NCBI RefSeq assembly: GCF_028765165.1
Contig: NZ_JARADB010000002.1
Location: 186,001 to 250,000 of the forward strand
Direction of reading: 5' to 3'
DNA from: Paenibacillus sp. MAHUQ-63
GTDB lineage: Bacteria > Bacillota > Bacilli > Paenibacillales > NBRC-103111
Length of the DNA: 64,000 nt
A program made the translations under genes and the position numbers. Below are positions 34,711 through 43,652 of this stretch, piece by piece. The notes beneath the pieces were generated by a model, which searched no databases, was not told the origin of the DNA, and saw only the letters and a program-made list of their open reading frames with translations. Within the stretch, counting starts at the first letter, position 1, and every line of letters begins with the position of its first letter.

Positions 34711-35454
34711 ATGGAGAAATCTATCCTAGATTACTTTGTGCTCATTCGCAAAAAAATGTGGATGATTGCGCTGTTCGTTCTTCTCTCGTGTCTGACCACC
34801 TTCTACGTCAGCAAAACTTTTGTTGAGCCTGTTTACAAGGCGAACACACAAGTATTGGTAAGCAGCACGTTTAAGAGTGAAGAAACGATTGATTTGAATG
34901 ATGTGTCAATGAACGTGAATTTAGTTGAAAGCTATAAAGAAATTATCAAGTCGGATCAGATCGTTCGGAAGCTTCTGCAGAGTCATCCGGAATTCGGCAT
35001 GACGCAGAAGGAGCTGCTGAAGAATCTGAAGGTGACCTCTACGGATAAAACGCAAATTATCAAAATCGAGCTCGAAGATCACAGCTACGAGAAAGCGGTG
35101 GCGGTGACCAAAGCTCTCGCCGACACATTTATCAGCGAAGTGCCGGCGTTGATGAATATGAACAATGTGAAAATACTTTCCAGTTCGGATACGGCTGTTA
35201 AGCCTTTGCCGGCGAATTCGAGCATCGTAATCAATTTGGCGCTCAGTTTTATTATCTCGGCGATGGCAGCCATTGGCGTATTCTTCTTTTTCGAAAATAT
35301 CAACGATACGATCCGTTCTGAGAAAGAGGCCGAGCTTGTTGTGGGGCTGCCGGTTCTTGCTTCGATCGGGACGATCAAAAAGGGCGGCGTAACCAGAGCT
35401 TCGAGGGCGCGTGGCAGAGAGGTAGGGGAACAAACCTATGTTACAGCTAAGTAA
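34711..35454 (+). CDS. Wzz/CapA-like polysaccharide co-polymerase and BY-kinase activator
   Basis: A 247-residue membrane protein of the Wzz (chain-length determinant) family, first gene of the exopolysaccharide operon. Membrane helices lie at ~17-35 and ~175-198, with an extracellular mixed alpha/beta loop between them (YKANTQVLVSS at its start, SSSDTAVKPLPANSS before the second helix). The cytoplasmic tail of ~45 residues should contact the kinase encoded next. In this family the protein sets chain length and activates the tyrosine kinase. ATG 34711 follows GGAGGG. The gene overlaps the kinase gene by 17 bases. Confidence 0.9.
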   Translation: MEKSILDYFVLIRKKMWMIALFVLLSCLTTFYVSKTFVEPVYKANTQVLVSSTFKSEETIDLNDVSMNVNLVESYKEIIKSDQIVRKLLQSHPEFGMTQKELLKNLKVTSTDKTQIIKIELEDHSYEKAVAVTKALADTFISEVPALMNMNNVKILSSSDTAVKPLPANSSIVINLALSFIISAMAAIGVFFFFENINDTIRSEKEAELVVGLPVLASIGTIKKGGVTRASRARGREVGEQTYVTAK

Positions 35455-36079
35455 TATGCTTGCGGCTGAATTGAATCCTCTGTCGCCGGTATCCGAGTCT
35501 TATCGCTCCTTGAGGACGGCGGTGCGCTTCAAGAAGGTAGTGCCGGCCGATCAAGGGATGGGCATGGTGCTGATGGTGGCATCTCCCAAGGGGCAAGAAG
35601 GCAAGACGACGACGCTTGCCAATCTGGCGGTGACTTATGCGCAGGAAGGCAAGTCGGTTGTGATCTTGGACTGTAATTTGCGCCAGCCGGCGCTGCATAG
35701 TTTATTCGGCATGAATAATACCAAAGGTCTGCTCCATTTCCTTCAAAAGGGGCTTGACTTGGACGATGTCATCACACCGACGGGGATCATCGGACTCGAT
35801 CTTATCGTGGCTGGCGGCCAACCGGTAAACCCATCGGAATTAGCGGGCTCCGCCCAGATGACGGACCTGATGAACCAACTGAAGCGGCGGTATGAAGTCA
35901 TTCTCATCGACTCGCCGGCAACGCTTGATTACACAGACGCCAGCTTGCTTGCCGAGTACAGCGACGGCGTACTGCTGGTGGCCAAGAATGGTAAAACAAA
36001 GCGGGAATGGGCGAAACAAGCGAGAATCCAGCTCGAGCAGTCCGGAGCCCGGATGCTGGGCATGGTTTTCCAACAATAA
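35438..36079 (+). CDS. CpsD/CapB-like BY-kinase, altered Walker A' and no Tyr tail
   Basis: Cytoplasmic bacterial tyrosine-kinase-family ATPase, 213 residues. SPVSESYRSLRTAVRF is the usual N-terminal activator contact. Walker A reads ASPKGQEGKTTT (Lys56), and Walker B is VILIDSPATLDYTDA. The Walker A' motif, normally D-A-D, reads D78-C79-N80 (VVILDCNLRQPALH), so the second acidic residue is Asn. The chain stops at ARMLGMVFQQ, where homologues continue with a Tyr-rich cluster, so there is no autophosphorylation tail. It may regulate polymer assembly through ATP binding and ring formation rather than strong kinase activity (inference). It overlaps the Wzz-like gene. Confidence 0.87.
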   Translation: MLQLSNMLAAELNPLSPVSESYRSLRTAVRFKKVVPADQGMGMVLMVASPKGQEGKTTTLANLAVTYAQEGKSVVILDCNLRQPALHSLFGMNNTKGLLHFLQKGLDLDDVITPTGIIGLDLIVAGGQPVNPSELAGSAQMTDLMNQLKRRYEVILIDSPATLDYTDASLLAEYSDGVLLVAKNGKTKREWAKQARIQLEQSGARMLGMVFQQ

Positions 36080-36110
36080 TTGAATACGTACTTCCAGGAG
36101 GATGAGAAGG

Positions 36111-37049
36111 ATGAAAATGGTGAAGAAAGCAATTATTCCGGCTGCGGGCTTAGGAACGAGATTTCTTCCTGCAACGAAAGCGATGCCTAAAGAGATGCTC
36201 CCCATCATCAACAAGCCGACTATTCAATACATCGTGGAAGAAGCCATAGAGTCCGGCATCGAAGATATTATTATTGTGACTGGTAAAGGGAAGAGAGCGA
36301 TCGAGGATCACTTCGACAATGCTTTCGAGCTTGAGAGCAAGCTGCTGGAAACCGGGAAGCTGGAGCTCTTGAAGGAAGTGCAGCGGTCGGCCAAAGTAGA
36401 AATCCATTATATTCGTCAGAAAGAACCCAAAGGATTGGGGCATGCCGTCTGGTGCGCAAGAAGGTTCATCGGGAATGAACCGTTCGCCGTGCTGCTCGGT
36501 GACGATATTGTCGCAGGGAAGGTTCCTTGCTTGAAACAGCTGATTCAACAGTTTGAATTATCAGAAAATTCAGTTATCGGTGTGCAGAAAGTGCTGCCGG
36601 AGCTTACGAATCGTTACGGTATCATTGACCCGGGCGAACAGAATAACCGCCTATACCAAGTGAAGGACTTTGTCGAGAAGCCGGCATTAGGTACGGCCCC
36701 ATCCAATCTTGCCATTATGGGGAGATATGTGTTCACGCCCAAAATCTTTGAATTTCTGGAGCTCCAGGAGAAAGGCGCCGGCGGCGAGATTCAACTGACG
36801 GATGCGATTCAGAAGCTTAACCAAATTGAGCGTGTCCTTGCCTACCAATTTGATGGCGTTCGCTACGATGTCGGTGAGCGGCTCGGTTATATTCTTACAA
36901 CGATGGCTTTCGCATTAGAGAGTAAAGATCTTCGGCTGGATGTGTTGGAAGCCATGGCTTCGCTGCTGATTAAGGAGCAATATGCACCTGTATTGAAGCA
37001 CTTGGGAGGTGAAGATTATGAGCTTGCGCGAACTGCCGGAGGAATATGA
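36111..37049 (+). CDS. galU: UTP-glucose-1-phosphate uridylyltransferase
   Basis: Makes UDP-glucose from UTP and glucose-1-phosphate in the cytoplasm, precursor for glucose, galactose and glucuronate units of the polymer. The 312-residue protein has the nucleotidyltransferase motif [25 protein letters not shown] (read as [20 protein letters not shown]), then [31 protein letters not shown] and [21 protein letters not shown] (core [16 protein letters not shown]). Start ATG 36111 has AGGAGG nine bases upstream. The end overlaps the next gene by 32 bases. Confidence 0.95.
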   Translation: MKMVKKAIIPAAGLGTRFLPATKAMPKEMLPIINKPTIQYIVEEAIESGIEDIIIVTGKGKRAIEDHFDNAFELESKLLETGKLELLKEVQRSAKVEIHYIRQKEPKGLGHAVWCARRFIGNEPFAVLLGDDIVAGKVPCLKQLIQQFELSENSVIGVQKVLPELTNRYGIIDPGEQNNRLYQVKDFVEKPALGTAPSNLAIMGRYVFTPKIFEFLELQEKGAGGEIQLTDAIQKLNQIERVLAYQFDGVRYDVGERLGYILTTMAFALESKDLRLDVLEAMASLLIKEQYAPVLKHLGGEDYELARTAGGI

Positions 37050-37722
37050 GTACGTAGGAACAAGATCTGGCTACTATTCTTCCGCCGCCACGAGATTACA
37101 GGAACGGAAGCGGATAACCGCCTATTCCTTCATGAAGCGCGTGATGGATATTGTCCTCTCTCTGGCAGGTCTAATCTGCTTGATGCCGTTATTTGCGGTA
37201 GTGGCCATTATGATCAAGTTGGAAGATCCCAAAGGCTCCGTCTTCTTCAAACAAAATCGGGTCGGCAAGCATGAAACCTTGTTTCCCATGTATAAATTTC
37301 GCTCGATGGTAGCTAACGCGGAAGAGTTGAAGCAGCAATTAATGAGCCAGAATGAAGTCGAAGGCGCCATGTTCAAAATGAAAAACGATCCTCGCGTAAC
37401 ACGGATCGGCAGAGTGCTGCGCAAAACGAGCATCGACGAGCTGCCGCAATTGTGGAATGTGCTTCTCGGCGATATGAGCTTGGTCGGACCTAGACCGGCT
37501 TTGCCAAGCGAAGTTAGCGAGTACACATCGTATGACAAGAAGCGTTTGGCGGTAACGCCAGGCTGCACGGGATTATGGCAAGTGAGCGGACGAAGCAATC
37601 TCAGCTTCGAGCAAATGGTCGAGCTGGATTTGACTTATATCCGCGAGCGGAGCATTCTTTTTGATTTGAAAATCATGACGAAGACCGTTACGGTCCTTCT
37701 CGGCTCCAAAGACGCCTTTTAG
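37018..37722 (+). CDS. Priming undecaprenyl-phosphate sugar-1-phosphate transferase
   Basis: Initiating phosphoglycosyl transferase (bacterial sugar transferase family, WcaJ/PglC/EpsL-like catalytic core), 234 residues, lacking the long multi-helix N-terminal part of WbaP-type enzymes. One membrane segment (~41-62, [21 protein letters not shown]) leads into the conserved core: [45 protein letters not shown] (read as [14 protein letters not shown] and [11 protein letters not shown]) and [13 protein letters not shown]. It moves hexose-1-phosphate from a UDP-sugar to undecaprenyl phosphate at the membrane and so starts each repeat unit. ATG 37018 follows GGGAGGTG. Confidence 0.93.
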   Translation: MSLRELPEEYEYVGTRSGYYSSAATRLQERKRITAYSFMKRVMDIVLSLAGLICLMPLFAVVAIMIKLEDPKGSVFFKQNRVGKHETLFPMYKFRSMVANAEELKQQLMSQNEVEGAMFKMKNDPRVTRIGRVLRKTSIDELPQLWNVLLGDMSLVGPRPALPSEVSEYTSYDKKRLAVTPGCTGLWQVSGRSNLSFEQMVELDLTYIRERSILFDLKIMTKTVTVLLGSKDAF

Positions 37723-37745
37723 ACAAATAGGAAAGGAGTACCGCT

Positions 37746-38681
37746 ATGGTGCATATTCAGCCGGAACCAAGGGTATCGATTGTCATCTGTACCTATAATC
37801 GCGCGGATTTGCTTCGGATCACGTTGGATGCGCTGCCTGCCTTGGCTGCAAGAGATTTGGCCGAGATTTTGATTGTGGATAACAATTCCACCGATCATAC
37901 GAGCGATATCTCCATGTCGTTCGTGGAGCGGCATGCCGGTGTTATGCGCGTTCGGTATATTTTCGAACCGGCCCAAGGCTTATCGGCTGCGCGCAATAGG
38001 GGGATTCGAGAGGCTAAAGGCGATATTGTCGCCTATCTCGATGACGATGCGGTTCCTTGTCTGGAGTGGATTCGCACGATTGTGGACACCTTCGATCAAA
38101 GGCAGGATGTTCATGCCATCGGCGGCATCATTCGTCCGAGGTTCGAAGGCGGGAGGCCGCCGTGGTTGATTCAAGCGTTAGAACTTCCCTATACGATTGT
38201 AGATCGGGGAGAAGCCGTACATGAATTTCCGGTAAACAAACATCCTTTCGGTGCGAACATGGCCGTACGCAAGTCGTTTCATGAGGCCTATGTATTTCCG
38301 ACAGATCTAGGAAGGAAGGGAACGCTGCTGTTGTCCGGTGAGGAGTCATGGCTTTTCGAGCAGATGAAGAAGGAAAAGAAGACGATTCTGTATCAGCCCG
38401 CCATGGTTGTCGATCACTTCATTCCCGCTAGCCGGTTAACGAAGGAATGGATCCTGCAGCGTTACTATTATCAAGGCGTGACGAACGGTTCCATGCGTCA
38501 AGGTTGGTTGGGGCAGCTCAGCTTGCTCGGGAACGTTGCTTGCCGGATGCTCTATATCGCTGCAAGTGCTTTATTAGCACATACGGAAGGAAGTAAATTA
38601 CTGCTTGCATGCCGCATGCAAAGTATTAAGGGGACACTAGCCACGATGCGTCATCGTGTGAAAGTGCGATTGACAGGGTGA
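37746..38681 (+). CDS. Family 2 glycosyltransferase
   Basis: GT-A fold inverting glycosyltransferase, 311 residues. VSIVICTYNRADLLRITLDAL at the start, NNSTDHT, AARNRGIREAKGDIVAYLDDDAVP with the DDD metal site, and the acceptor-side GEESWLFEQMKKE. It adds a sugar to the growing lipid-linked unit at the inner face of the membrane. AAAGGAG precedes the ATG. It is followed, with a four-base overlap, by an O-antigen-ligase-like gene. Confidence 0.9.
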   Translation: MVHIQPEPRVSIVICTYNRADLLRITLDALPALAARDLAEILIVDNNSTDHTSDISMSFVERHAGVMRVRYIFEPAQGLSAARNRGIREAKGDIVAYLDDDAVPCLEWIRTIVDTFDQRQDVHAIGGIIRPRFEGGRPPWLIQALELPYTIVDRGEAVHEFPVNKHPFGANMAVRKSFHEAYVFPTDLGRKGTLLLSGEESWLFEQMKKEKKTILYQPAMVVDHFIPASRLTKEWILQRYYYQGVTNGSMRQGWLGQLSLLGNVACRMLYIAASALLAHTEGSKLLLACRMQSIKGTLATMRHRVKVRLTG

Positions 38682-40027
38682 AAATCATGATGCCGGATCG
38701 TTCCCTGCAGCTTCGGAAACCGTGGTATTACGCTGCGGTCTACGTGCTGCTTGCAGTGATGATGGGCATTGCAGCTGCCTATCAGCCTGTCATCAGCTTC
38801 TTGGGAGTAGGCTTGCTTGTGTTATGTTTGTATGCCGTCTACCAACCGGAGAAGATGAGTTATCTTGTCCTGCTCTCAACCGCCATATCTGTGAATTACA
38901 TTGTGGAAGCGAATGTCCCCGGGTTGGAGATCCTTTCGCTCTACAAGCTTGGGATTCTCATACTGCTGGTTCCCGGCCTATTGCAGAACGGGCTTCGATG
39001 GAAGTTCGCCTCTCCGATTGTGGCGATTGCCTGCATGCTGTTCCTAACGCTCTTTTTCTCGGAATGGCATCCACGGCTGACACTTTCGATCACGTTGAAA
39101 GCATTCATCGGACTTACGCTTCCCTTCTTTTTTCTCATGATCAAATGGAAAGAAGCAACGGCGCAAAAGCACATCCGAATCATCTGCCTGCTTCCGATTG
39201 TCAGTGTGGCGACCGGGGCTATTCTTCAGTTGGCCCATCTGTATCCGTTTCTCAATGTGGAGTTCACGGGAGCGATTCGGGTGCAAGGGGCGAATATTGC
39301 CCCCCATTTGGCGATGCTGGCTTTTCTAGGCATTACCATTGCTTTAATGGAAACCAAGCGTAATCCGCTGACCGCCAAATTTTATTACGGTACGCTTGCG
39401 GCGAACTTCGCCATTCTCATCGCGACGGGCACCAGAGGACCTATACTCGCCATGCTGGCCATGGCCGCCTACTATTTCTTCGATATGGTCCGGGACTATA
39501 TCAAGGGCAAGCTTATCTTATTGATTCCGCTGCTCTGTTCCTTGGTACTGATTGGCGGGGCCGTCTATGTGCAGTGGGATAATATGACCAAACGTTCATT
39601 CGAACGCCAAACGGGCACAGGCATCGACCTATCGGGAAGGACGGAAGCATGGAGTTATTTCTTAAAAGGAGTGCAAGATTACCCGCTCACGGGCAGAGGG
39701 CTCGGTGCGGTTACTGTAGCGAATGACGGGAGCTTGTATGCCGGCTTCGTGGTCCCGCATAACGAATACATACGCTTCTATTATGATTCCGGATATATCG
39801 GTTGTATCCTGTTGTTCCTGTCTTTGCTCGTTTTATTTCGAATGATTCACCGCATTATACCGCAGAGAATCAAGGTTTATTACGGAGCCTTCATCCTGGC
39901 GTTCTTCCTGTACTCCTTGTCGGATAACACGTTGTCCACCGTTCAATTCATCATTCCGTTCTGCTGGTATTTGAATTGTTTATATATTCTGTCGACGACA
40001 AATTCGAAAAAAGAAGAAGTGATCTGA
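38678..40027 (+). CDS. O-antigen ligase/Wzy-like membrane protein 1
   Basis: Polytopic membrane protein of about 449 residues with 10-12 helices and the O-antigen ligase family (PF04932) region around ATGTRGPILAMLAMAAYYF and the large extracytoplasmic loop, which contains RTEAWSYFLKGVQDYPLTGRGLGA and VVPHNEYIRFYYDSG (the catalytic-type H-N-E in PHNEYIR). It probably polymerises repeat units or joins them to an acceptor outside the membrane. The GTG at 38678 overlaps the preceding stop; ATG 38687 or 38690 are possible starts. A second gene of the same kind lies at 40805. Confidence 0.85.
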   Translation: MKIMMPDRSLQLRKPWYYAAVYVLLAVMMGIAAAYQPVISFLGVGLLVLCLYAVYQPEKMSYLVLLSTAISVNYIVEANVPGLEILSLYKLGILILLVPGLLQNGLRWKFASPIVAIACMLFLTLFFSEWHPRLTLSITLKAFIGLTLPFFFLMIKWKEATAQKHIRIICLLPIVSVATGAILQLAHLYPFLNVEFTGAIRVQGANIAPHLAMLAFLGITIALMETKRNPLTAKFYYGTLAANFAILIATGTRGPILAMLAMAAYYFFDMVRDYIKGKLILLIPLLCSLVLIGGAVYVQWDNMTKRSFERQTGTGIDLSGRTEAWSYFLKGVQDYPLTGRGLGAVTVANDGSLYAGFVVPHNEYIRFYYDSGYIGCILLFLSLLVLFRMIHRIIPQRIKVYYGAFILAFFLYSLSDNTLSTVQFIIPFCWYLNCLYILSTTNSKKEEVI

Positions 40028-40812
40028 TGAGTAGAGTGACTATGTTCGATGTTCATTTTGACAATTATGATTTTCTGGACTTATTAGCCTACATGGATGA
40101 GGTCATTCGCCAGAATCAACATTCTTACATTTTAACCTGCAATGTCGATCATTTAGTGAAGCTCAGAAAAGATGCCGAGTTTCAGAAAGTATATTCGGAT
40201 GCGGGGGCGATTGTGGCGGATGGCATGCCCATTATTTGGGCTTCGAGGATGCTGCGTAAACCGCTGAAACAGAAGGTATCCGGCTCCGATTTGTTCGCCA
40301 AATTAGGCAAAGCTTTCGCCGATCGGCAATATAGGCTTTTCTTCTTAGGCTCAGCCGTCGGCATCCCGGAGCAGGCTGTCAAAAATCTGAAGCTCGTATT
40401 TCCCAATCTGAATATCGTCGGCTGCTATTCTCCTTCCTATGGCTTCGAGAACAAAAAAGAGGAGAATGAACACATTGTGCAAATGCTGATCGATACGCAG
40501 CCGGATATCGTGTTCGTCGGCGTAGGTGCGCCAAAGCAAGAAAAGTGGATCTATCAAAACTATTTGCAGTATAAAGTGCCGATATCGATCGGCGTCGGCG
40601 CCACGTTCGATTTCATCTCGGGTACGGTCAAGCGGGCTCCGCATATCATGCAGAAGACAGGCTTCGAATGGTTTTGGCGGCTGGCGCAAGAACCTAGAAG
40701 GCTCTGGAAGCGTTACTTGGTTCAAGATGCGATGTTTGCGGTCCTGCTATGGCAAGAGATTGTCAAGCAGTTCAAGCTGAAACGGGAGGGGACGGGAATC
40801 AATAGTGGATGA
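40027..40812 (+). CDS. WecG/TagA/CpsF-family glycosyltransferase
   Basis: A 261-residue GT26-family enzyme. The core motifs are DGMPIIWASRMLRKPLKQKVSGSDL (read as ADGMPIIWASR and VSGSDLF), FFLGSAVGIPEQAVKNL, and VGVGAPKQEKWI. Members transfer ManNAc, ManNAcA or glucuronate-type sugars to lipid-linked acceptors; given Ugd in the operon, a uronic acid is possible here. The ATG at 40027 overlaps the previous stop by one base, and the end overlaps the next gene by 8 bases. Confidence 0.92.
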   Translation: MSRVTMFDVHFDNYDFLDLLAYMDEVIRQNQHSYILTCNVDHLVKLRKDAEFQKVYSDAGAIVADGMPIIWASRMLRKPLKQKVSGSDLFAKLGKAFADRQYRLFFLGSAVGIPEQAVKNLKLVFPNLNIVGCYSPSYGFENKKEENEHIVQMLIDTQPDIVFVGVGAPKQEKWIYQNYLQYKVPISIGVGATFDFISGTVKRAPHIMQKTGFEWFWRLAQEPRRLWKRYLVQDAMFAVLLWQEIVKQFKLKREGTGINSG

Positions 40813-42316
40813 TTTCGGCAAAATAAATAGGCTTCCCTGGATCCTGTCAGGAAGCAATCGGATGACGATGCTGTTCGCCGGGATGGCGTTGGTCGTCTCC
40901 GTCGTCATCGGTTATGCGGCGGCAAACCTGAATCCTGATCTCAGCATGCAAATTGCAATCCTGTCTGCGCTGCTATTTCCTGCATTCGTACTGGCTTTAA
41001 TGGATTCACGGCGCTTAATTCCGTATATGCTGCTGGTTTGGGTTATTTGTCCGGAGATCCGAAGAATTCAGGATTGGGCGGAAGGCACGTATCATTCTGT
41101 CTCGCTGTTGAGCATAGCACCTCTGTTAACCAGCGCTGTGCTTATCATTCCGATTCTGTCCAAGTTTCACCAGATGGAATCCAAAATGTATAAGCTGCTG
41201 ATTTATTTGGCGGTCGTGCTGCTGTATGGAAGTTTAATCGGCATCACCAAGAACGGGAGCGGAACCTTCTATGATTTGGCGAACTATGTGATTCCATTGC
41301 TGTTAATCCCGTATGCCGCCTTATCCAATTTCGATAACAAATCGCTGGACCGACTTGTTGTAACCTTCTCTAACACAGCCATTTTAGTTGCTGTGTACGG
41401 CATTATTCAGTACATCGTCGTCCCCCCTTGGGACTCGTTCTGGATGAATCACGTGGAAATGACTTCGATCGGGCGTCCCTTTCCCTTAGAAATCAGGGTG
41501 TTCTCAACGCTGAATTCCCCTGGACCTGCGGGAATGTATATGGGTACGGCGCTGGCGCCAATGATTCTGGAGAAAAAGTGGCGGGGACCGCTCGGCTGGA
41601 TTGGCGTCATCTTGGTTACGGTCGGGCTGCTGATCACGTTAGTCCGATCAGCTTGGGTCATGCTTTTCATCGATATTGCGATTTATACGGCCGTGTCGGC
41701 AGGCAAACAGAAGTGGAAGCTGATCGCTCAATTAACGGCCGTTATTGCTGCCATGTATATCATTATTCCTAAGCTGCCTGGGGCTGAGGGGCTCATAGCC
41801 CGGTTGGATACGATGACCGCGATCCAGGAAGACCACTCGTATAATGAAAGACTTGATTTCTTCCATACGGTATTCCCGATGATGTTCTCTACGCCGCAAG
41901 GATTAGGGCTGGGCAGTATCGGTGTCGGAACCAAGCTCAGCAACGATGGTGCATTAGGGGAATATGGGATTTTCGATAATGGATTTGTTGCCATCTTTCT
42001 AACGTTTGGCATTCTAGGAGGCTTTGTCTTCCTGTGGGCGTTATGGCTTGTCACCCGTTATTTGTTGGCTCAGAAGAATCAGCCGGGTGGGATTACCGCT
42101 TACGGCAAGCTGGGACTTTCCGCTTTGCAAGGAAGTATCGTTTGTCTTGTATTTGAGAATGGGTATACGGGCTTGAAAGGCTTTCTGCTGTGGATGATCG
42201 TAGGCATCGGCATCATGGCGCATCGAACGGTCGTTCAAGAGAGGAGGCATATGCCAGATGCAGCAGCCAGTCAACTTGAAATTGGTTCGCATAAAGCCAC
42301 TGTTCGGCTTCATTAA
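40805..42316 (+). CDS. O-antigen ligase/Wzy-like membrane protein 2
   Basis: A second polytopic O-antigen-ligase-family protein, about 503 residues, with about 12 helices. The family region is seen in FSTLNSPGPAGMYMGTALAPMIL and LLITLVRSAWVMLFIDIAIY, with a big external loop ERLDFFHTVFPMMFSTPQGLGLGSIGVGT (core MMFSTPQGLGLGSIG) and YGIFDNGFVAIFLTFG. It differs clearly from the protein at 38678. The GTG start is set by the reading frame; GGGAGGG is rather far, 14 bases upstream. One of the two may be the Wzy polymerase and the other a ligase or a second polymerase. Confidence 0.83.
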   Translation: MDDFGKINRLPWILSGSNRMTMLFAGMALVVSVVIGYAAANLNPDLSMQIAILSALLFPAFVLALMDSRRLIPYMLLVWVICPEIRRIQDWAEGTYHSVSLLSIAPLLTSAVLIIPILSKFHQMESKMYKLLIYLAVVLLYGSLIGITKNGSGTFYDLANYVIPLLLIPYAALSNFDNKSLDRLVVTFSNTAILVAVYGIIQYIVVPPWDSFWMNHVEMTSIGRPFPLEIRVFSTLNSPGPAGMYMGTALAPMILEKKWRGPLGWIGVILVTVGLLITLVRSAWVMLFIDIAIYTAVSAGKQKWKLIAQLTAVIAAMYIIIPKLPGAEGLIARLDTMTAIQEDHSYNERLDFFHTVFPMMFSTPQGLGLGSIGVGTKLSNDGALGEYGIFDNGFVAIFLTFGILGGFVFLWALWLVTRYLLAQKNQPGGITAYGKLGLSALQGSIVCLVFENGYTGLKGFLLWMIVGIGIMAHRTVVQERRHMPDAAASQLEIGSHKATVRLH

Positions 42317-43625
42317 GGCTTTCTTTTCGAGCAAAAGTCATTTGTCATCTTCCGTCAAAACGATGTTTATCAGTGTGCTTATCTTATTGATCAATATGCT
42401 TACGGGCATACTTACGGCACGATTTCTTGGACCGTCCGGCCGGGGGGAGCAGGCGGCTATGGTGTTGTGGTCACAATTCCTGGCTTTTAGTTTCACCTTC
42501 GGCTTGCCTTCCGCCATTATTTACAACGTGAAAAAGAACATGAAGGATTCCGCCAAGCTGTATTCGACCGCTGTACTCATGGGGCTGTCAGCAGGCTTGC
42601 TGGCGATGTGCTTAGGAATATTGGTTCTGCCTTATTGGCTCCGTTCATATTCGGACAACGTCATACTTTTCTCGCAATGGTCCATGGTGATCGTACCTCT
42701 GATCGTCTTGTCGCAGATTAATAATGCGATGATGCAGGTAAGAGGCGAGTATAAACTTTTCAATCGTCTGCGGTTCCTTATTCCGCTAAGTACGCTCATC
42801 GGCCTTGTCCTGCTAATTGTTACCAAGACCATGACGCCTTACATGTCAGCAGTCGCTTATCTCGCTCCGGCGGTTCCCTTTTACATATGGACGACTGTCC
42901 GTTTGCTTAAACAGTACGAATGGGTGATTAAGGATGTTTTTCACTCCTTTCAGACGTTGATCAAATATGGGATTGGTTCCTACGGCAACGATCTGATGGG
43001 CAATGTCTCCTATTACATCGATCAGATTGTTATTATCGGCCTGTTGAATCCGGCGGAACTTGGGCTGTATGCGGTAGCGGTGAGCTTGTCGCGTGTGGTG
43101 AACATTTTCTCGACATCGATTATCGTCGTGCTGTTCCCGAAAGCTTCGGGATTGCCCAAAGAACAAGTGGTTGAAATGACGTTCCGTGTCTATAGGATCA
43201 GCACCTGTGTAGCTTTGTTTTGCTCCCTGATGATTATGCTGGTTGCTCCCTTCGTCATGCCGCTCTTGTATGGACCTGATTTCAAAGAAGCTATCAGCGT
43301 GTTTCGCATGCTTCTGCTCGAAGTGTCCATCTCCGGCGGAACCATGGTCTTAGCTCAATCGTTCATGGCCTTGGGTAAGCCGAAGATTGTTACGATCCTG
43401 CAAGGCTTAGGGCTGCTCATCGTCATCCCTTTGTTAACGGTACTGATTCCGAAGTTCGGATTAGCCGGAGCGGGAATGGCCATTTTGTCATCGGGTATAC
43501 TGCGATTCATCTTTATTCTAATTAACGTTAAATTCACTTTGAAAACGAGACTTCCAAGATTATGGCTGAATAAAGAGGATGTTCGTTGGTTACTATCAGC
43601 AATATCAGCGTATAAAACCAAGTAA
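42258..43625 (+). CDS. Wzx-like oligosaccharide flippase
   Basis: A 455-residue polytopic protein of the polysaccharide biosynthesis (PST/MOP) superfamily with 12-14 helices, beginning after a short basic N-terminus: MFISVLILLINMLTGILTARFLGPSGRGEQAAM (core ILTARFLGPSGRGEQA). It should flip the undecaprenyl-linked repeat unit across the membrane. The start overlaps the preceding gene by 59 bases, but AGGAGG at 42242-42247 fits the ATG at 42258 well. Confidence 0.9.
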   Translation: MQQPVNLKLVRIKPLFGFIKAFFSSKSHLSSSVKTMFISVLILLINMLTGILTARFLGPSGRGEQAAMVLWSQFLAFSFTFGLPSAIIYNVKKNMKDSAKLYSTAVLMGLSAGLLAMCLGILVLPYWLRSYSDNVILFSQWSMVIVPLIVLSQINNAMMQVRGEYKLFNRLRFLIPLSTLIGLVLLIVTKTMTPYMSAVAYLAPAVPFYIWTTVRLLKQYEWVIKDVFHSFQTLIKYGIGSYGNDLMGNVSYYIDQIVIIGLLNPAELGLYAVAVSLSRVVNIFSTSIIVVLFPKASGLPKEQVVEMTFRVYRISTCVALFCSLMIMLVAPFVMPLLYGPDFKEAISVFRMLLLEVSISGGTMVLAQSFMALGKPKIVTILQGLGLLIVIPLLTVLIPKFGLAGAGMAILSSGILRFIFILINVKFTLKTRLPRLWLNKEDVRWLLSAISAYKTK

Positions 43626-43652
43626 TTGGACATTGGGGGAGGGGCGAACGAA

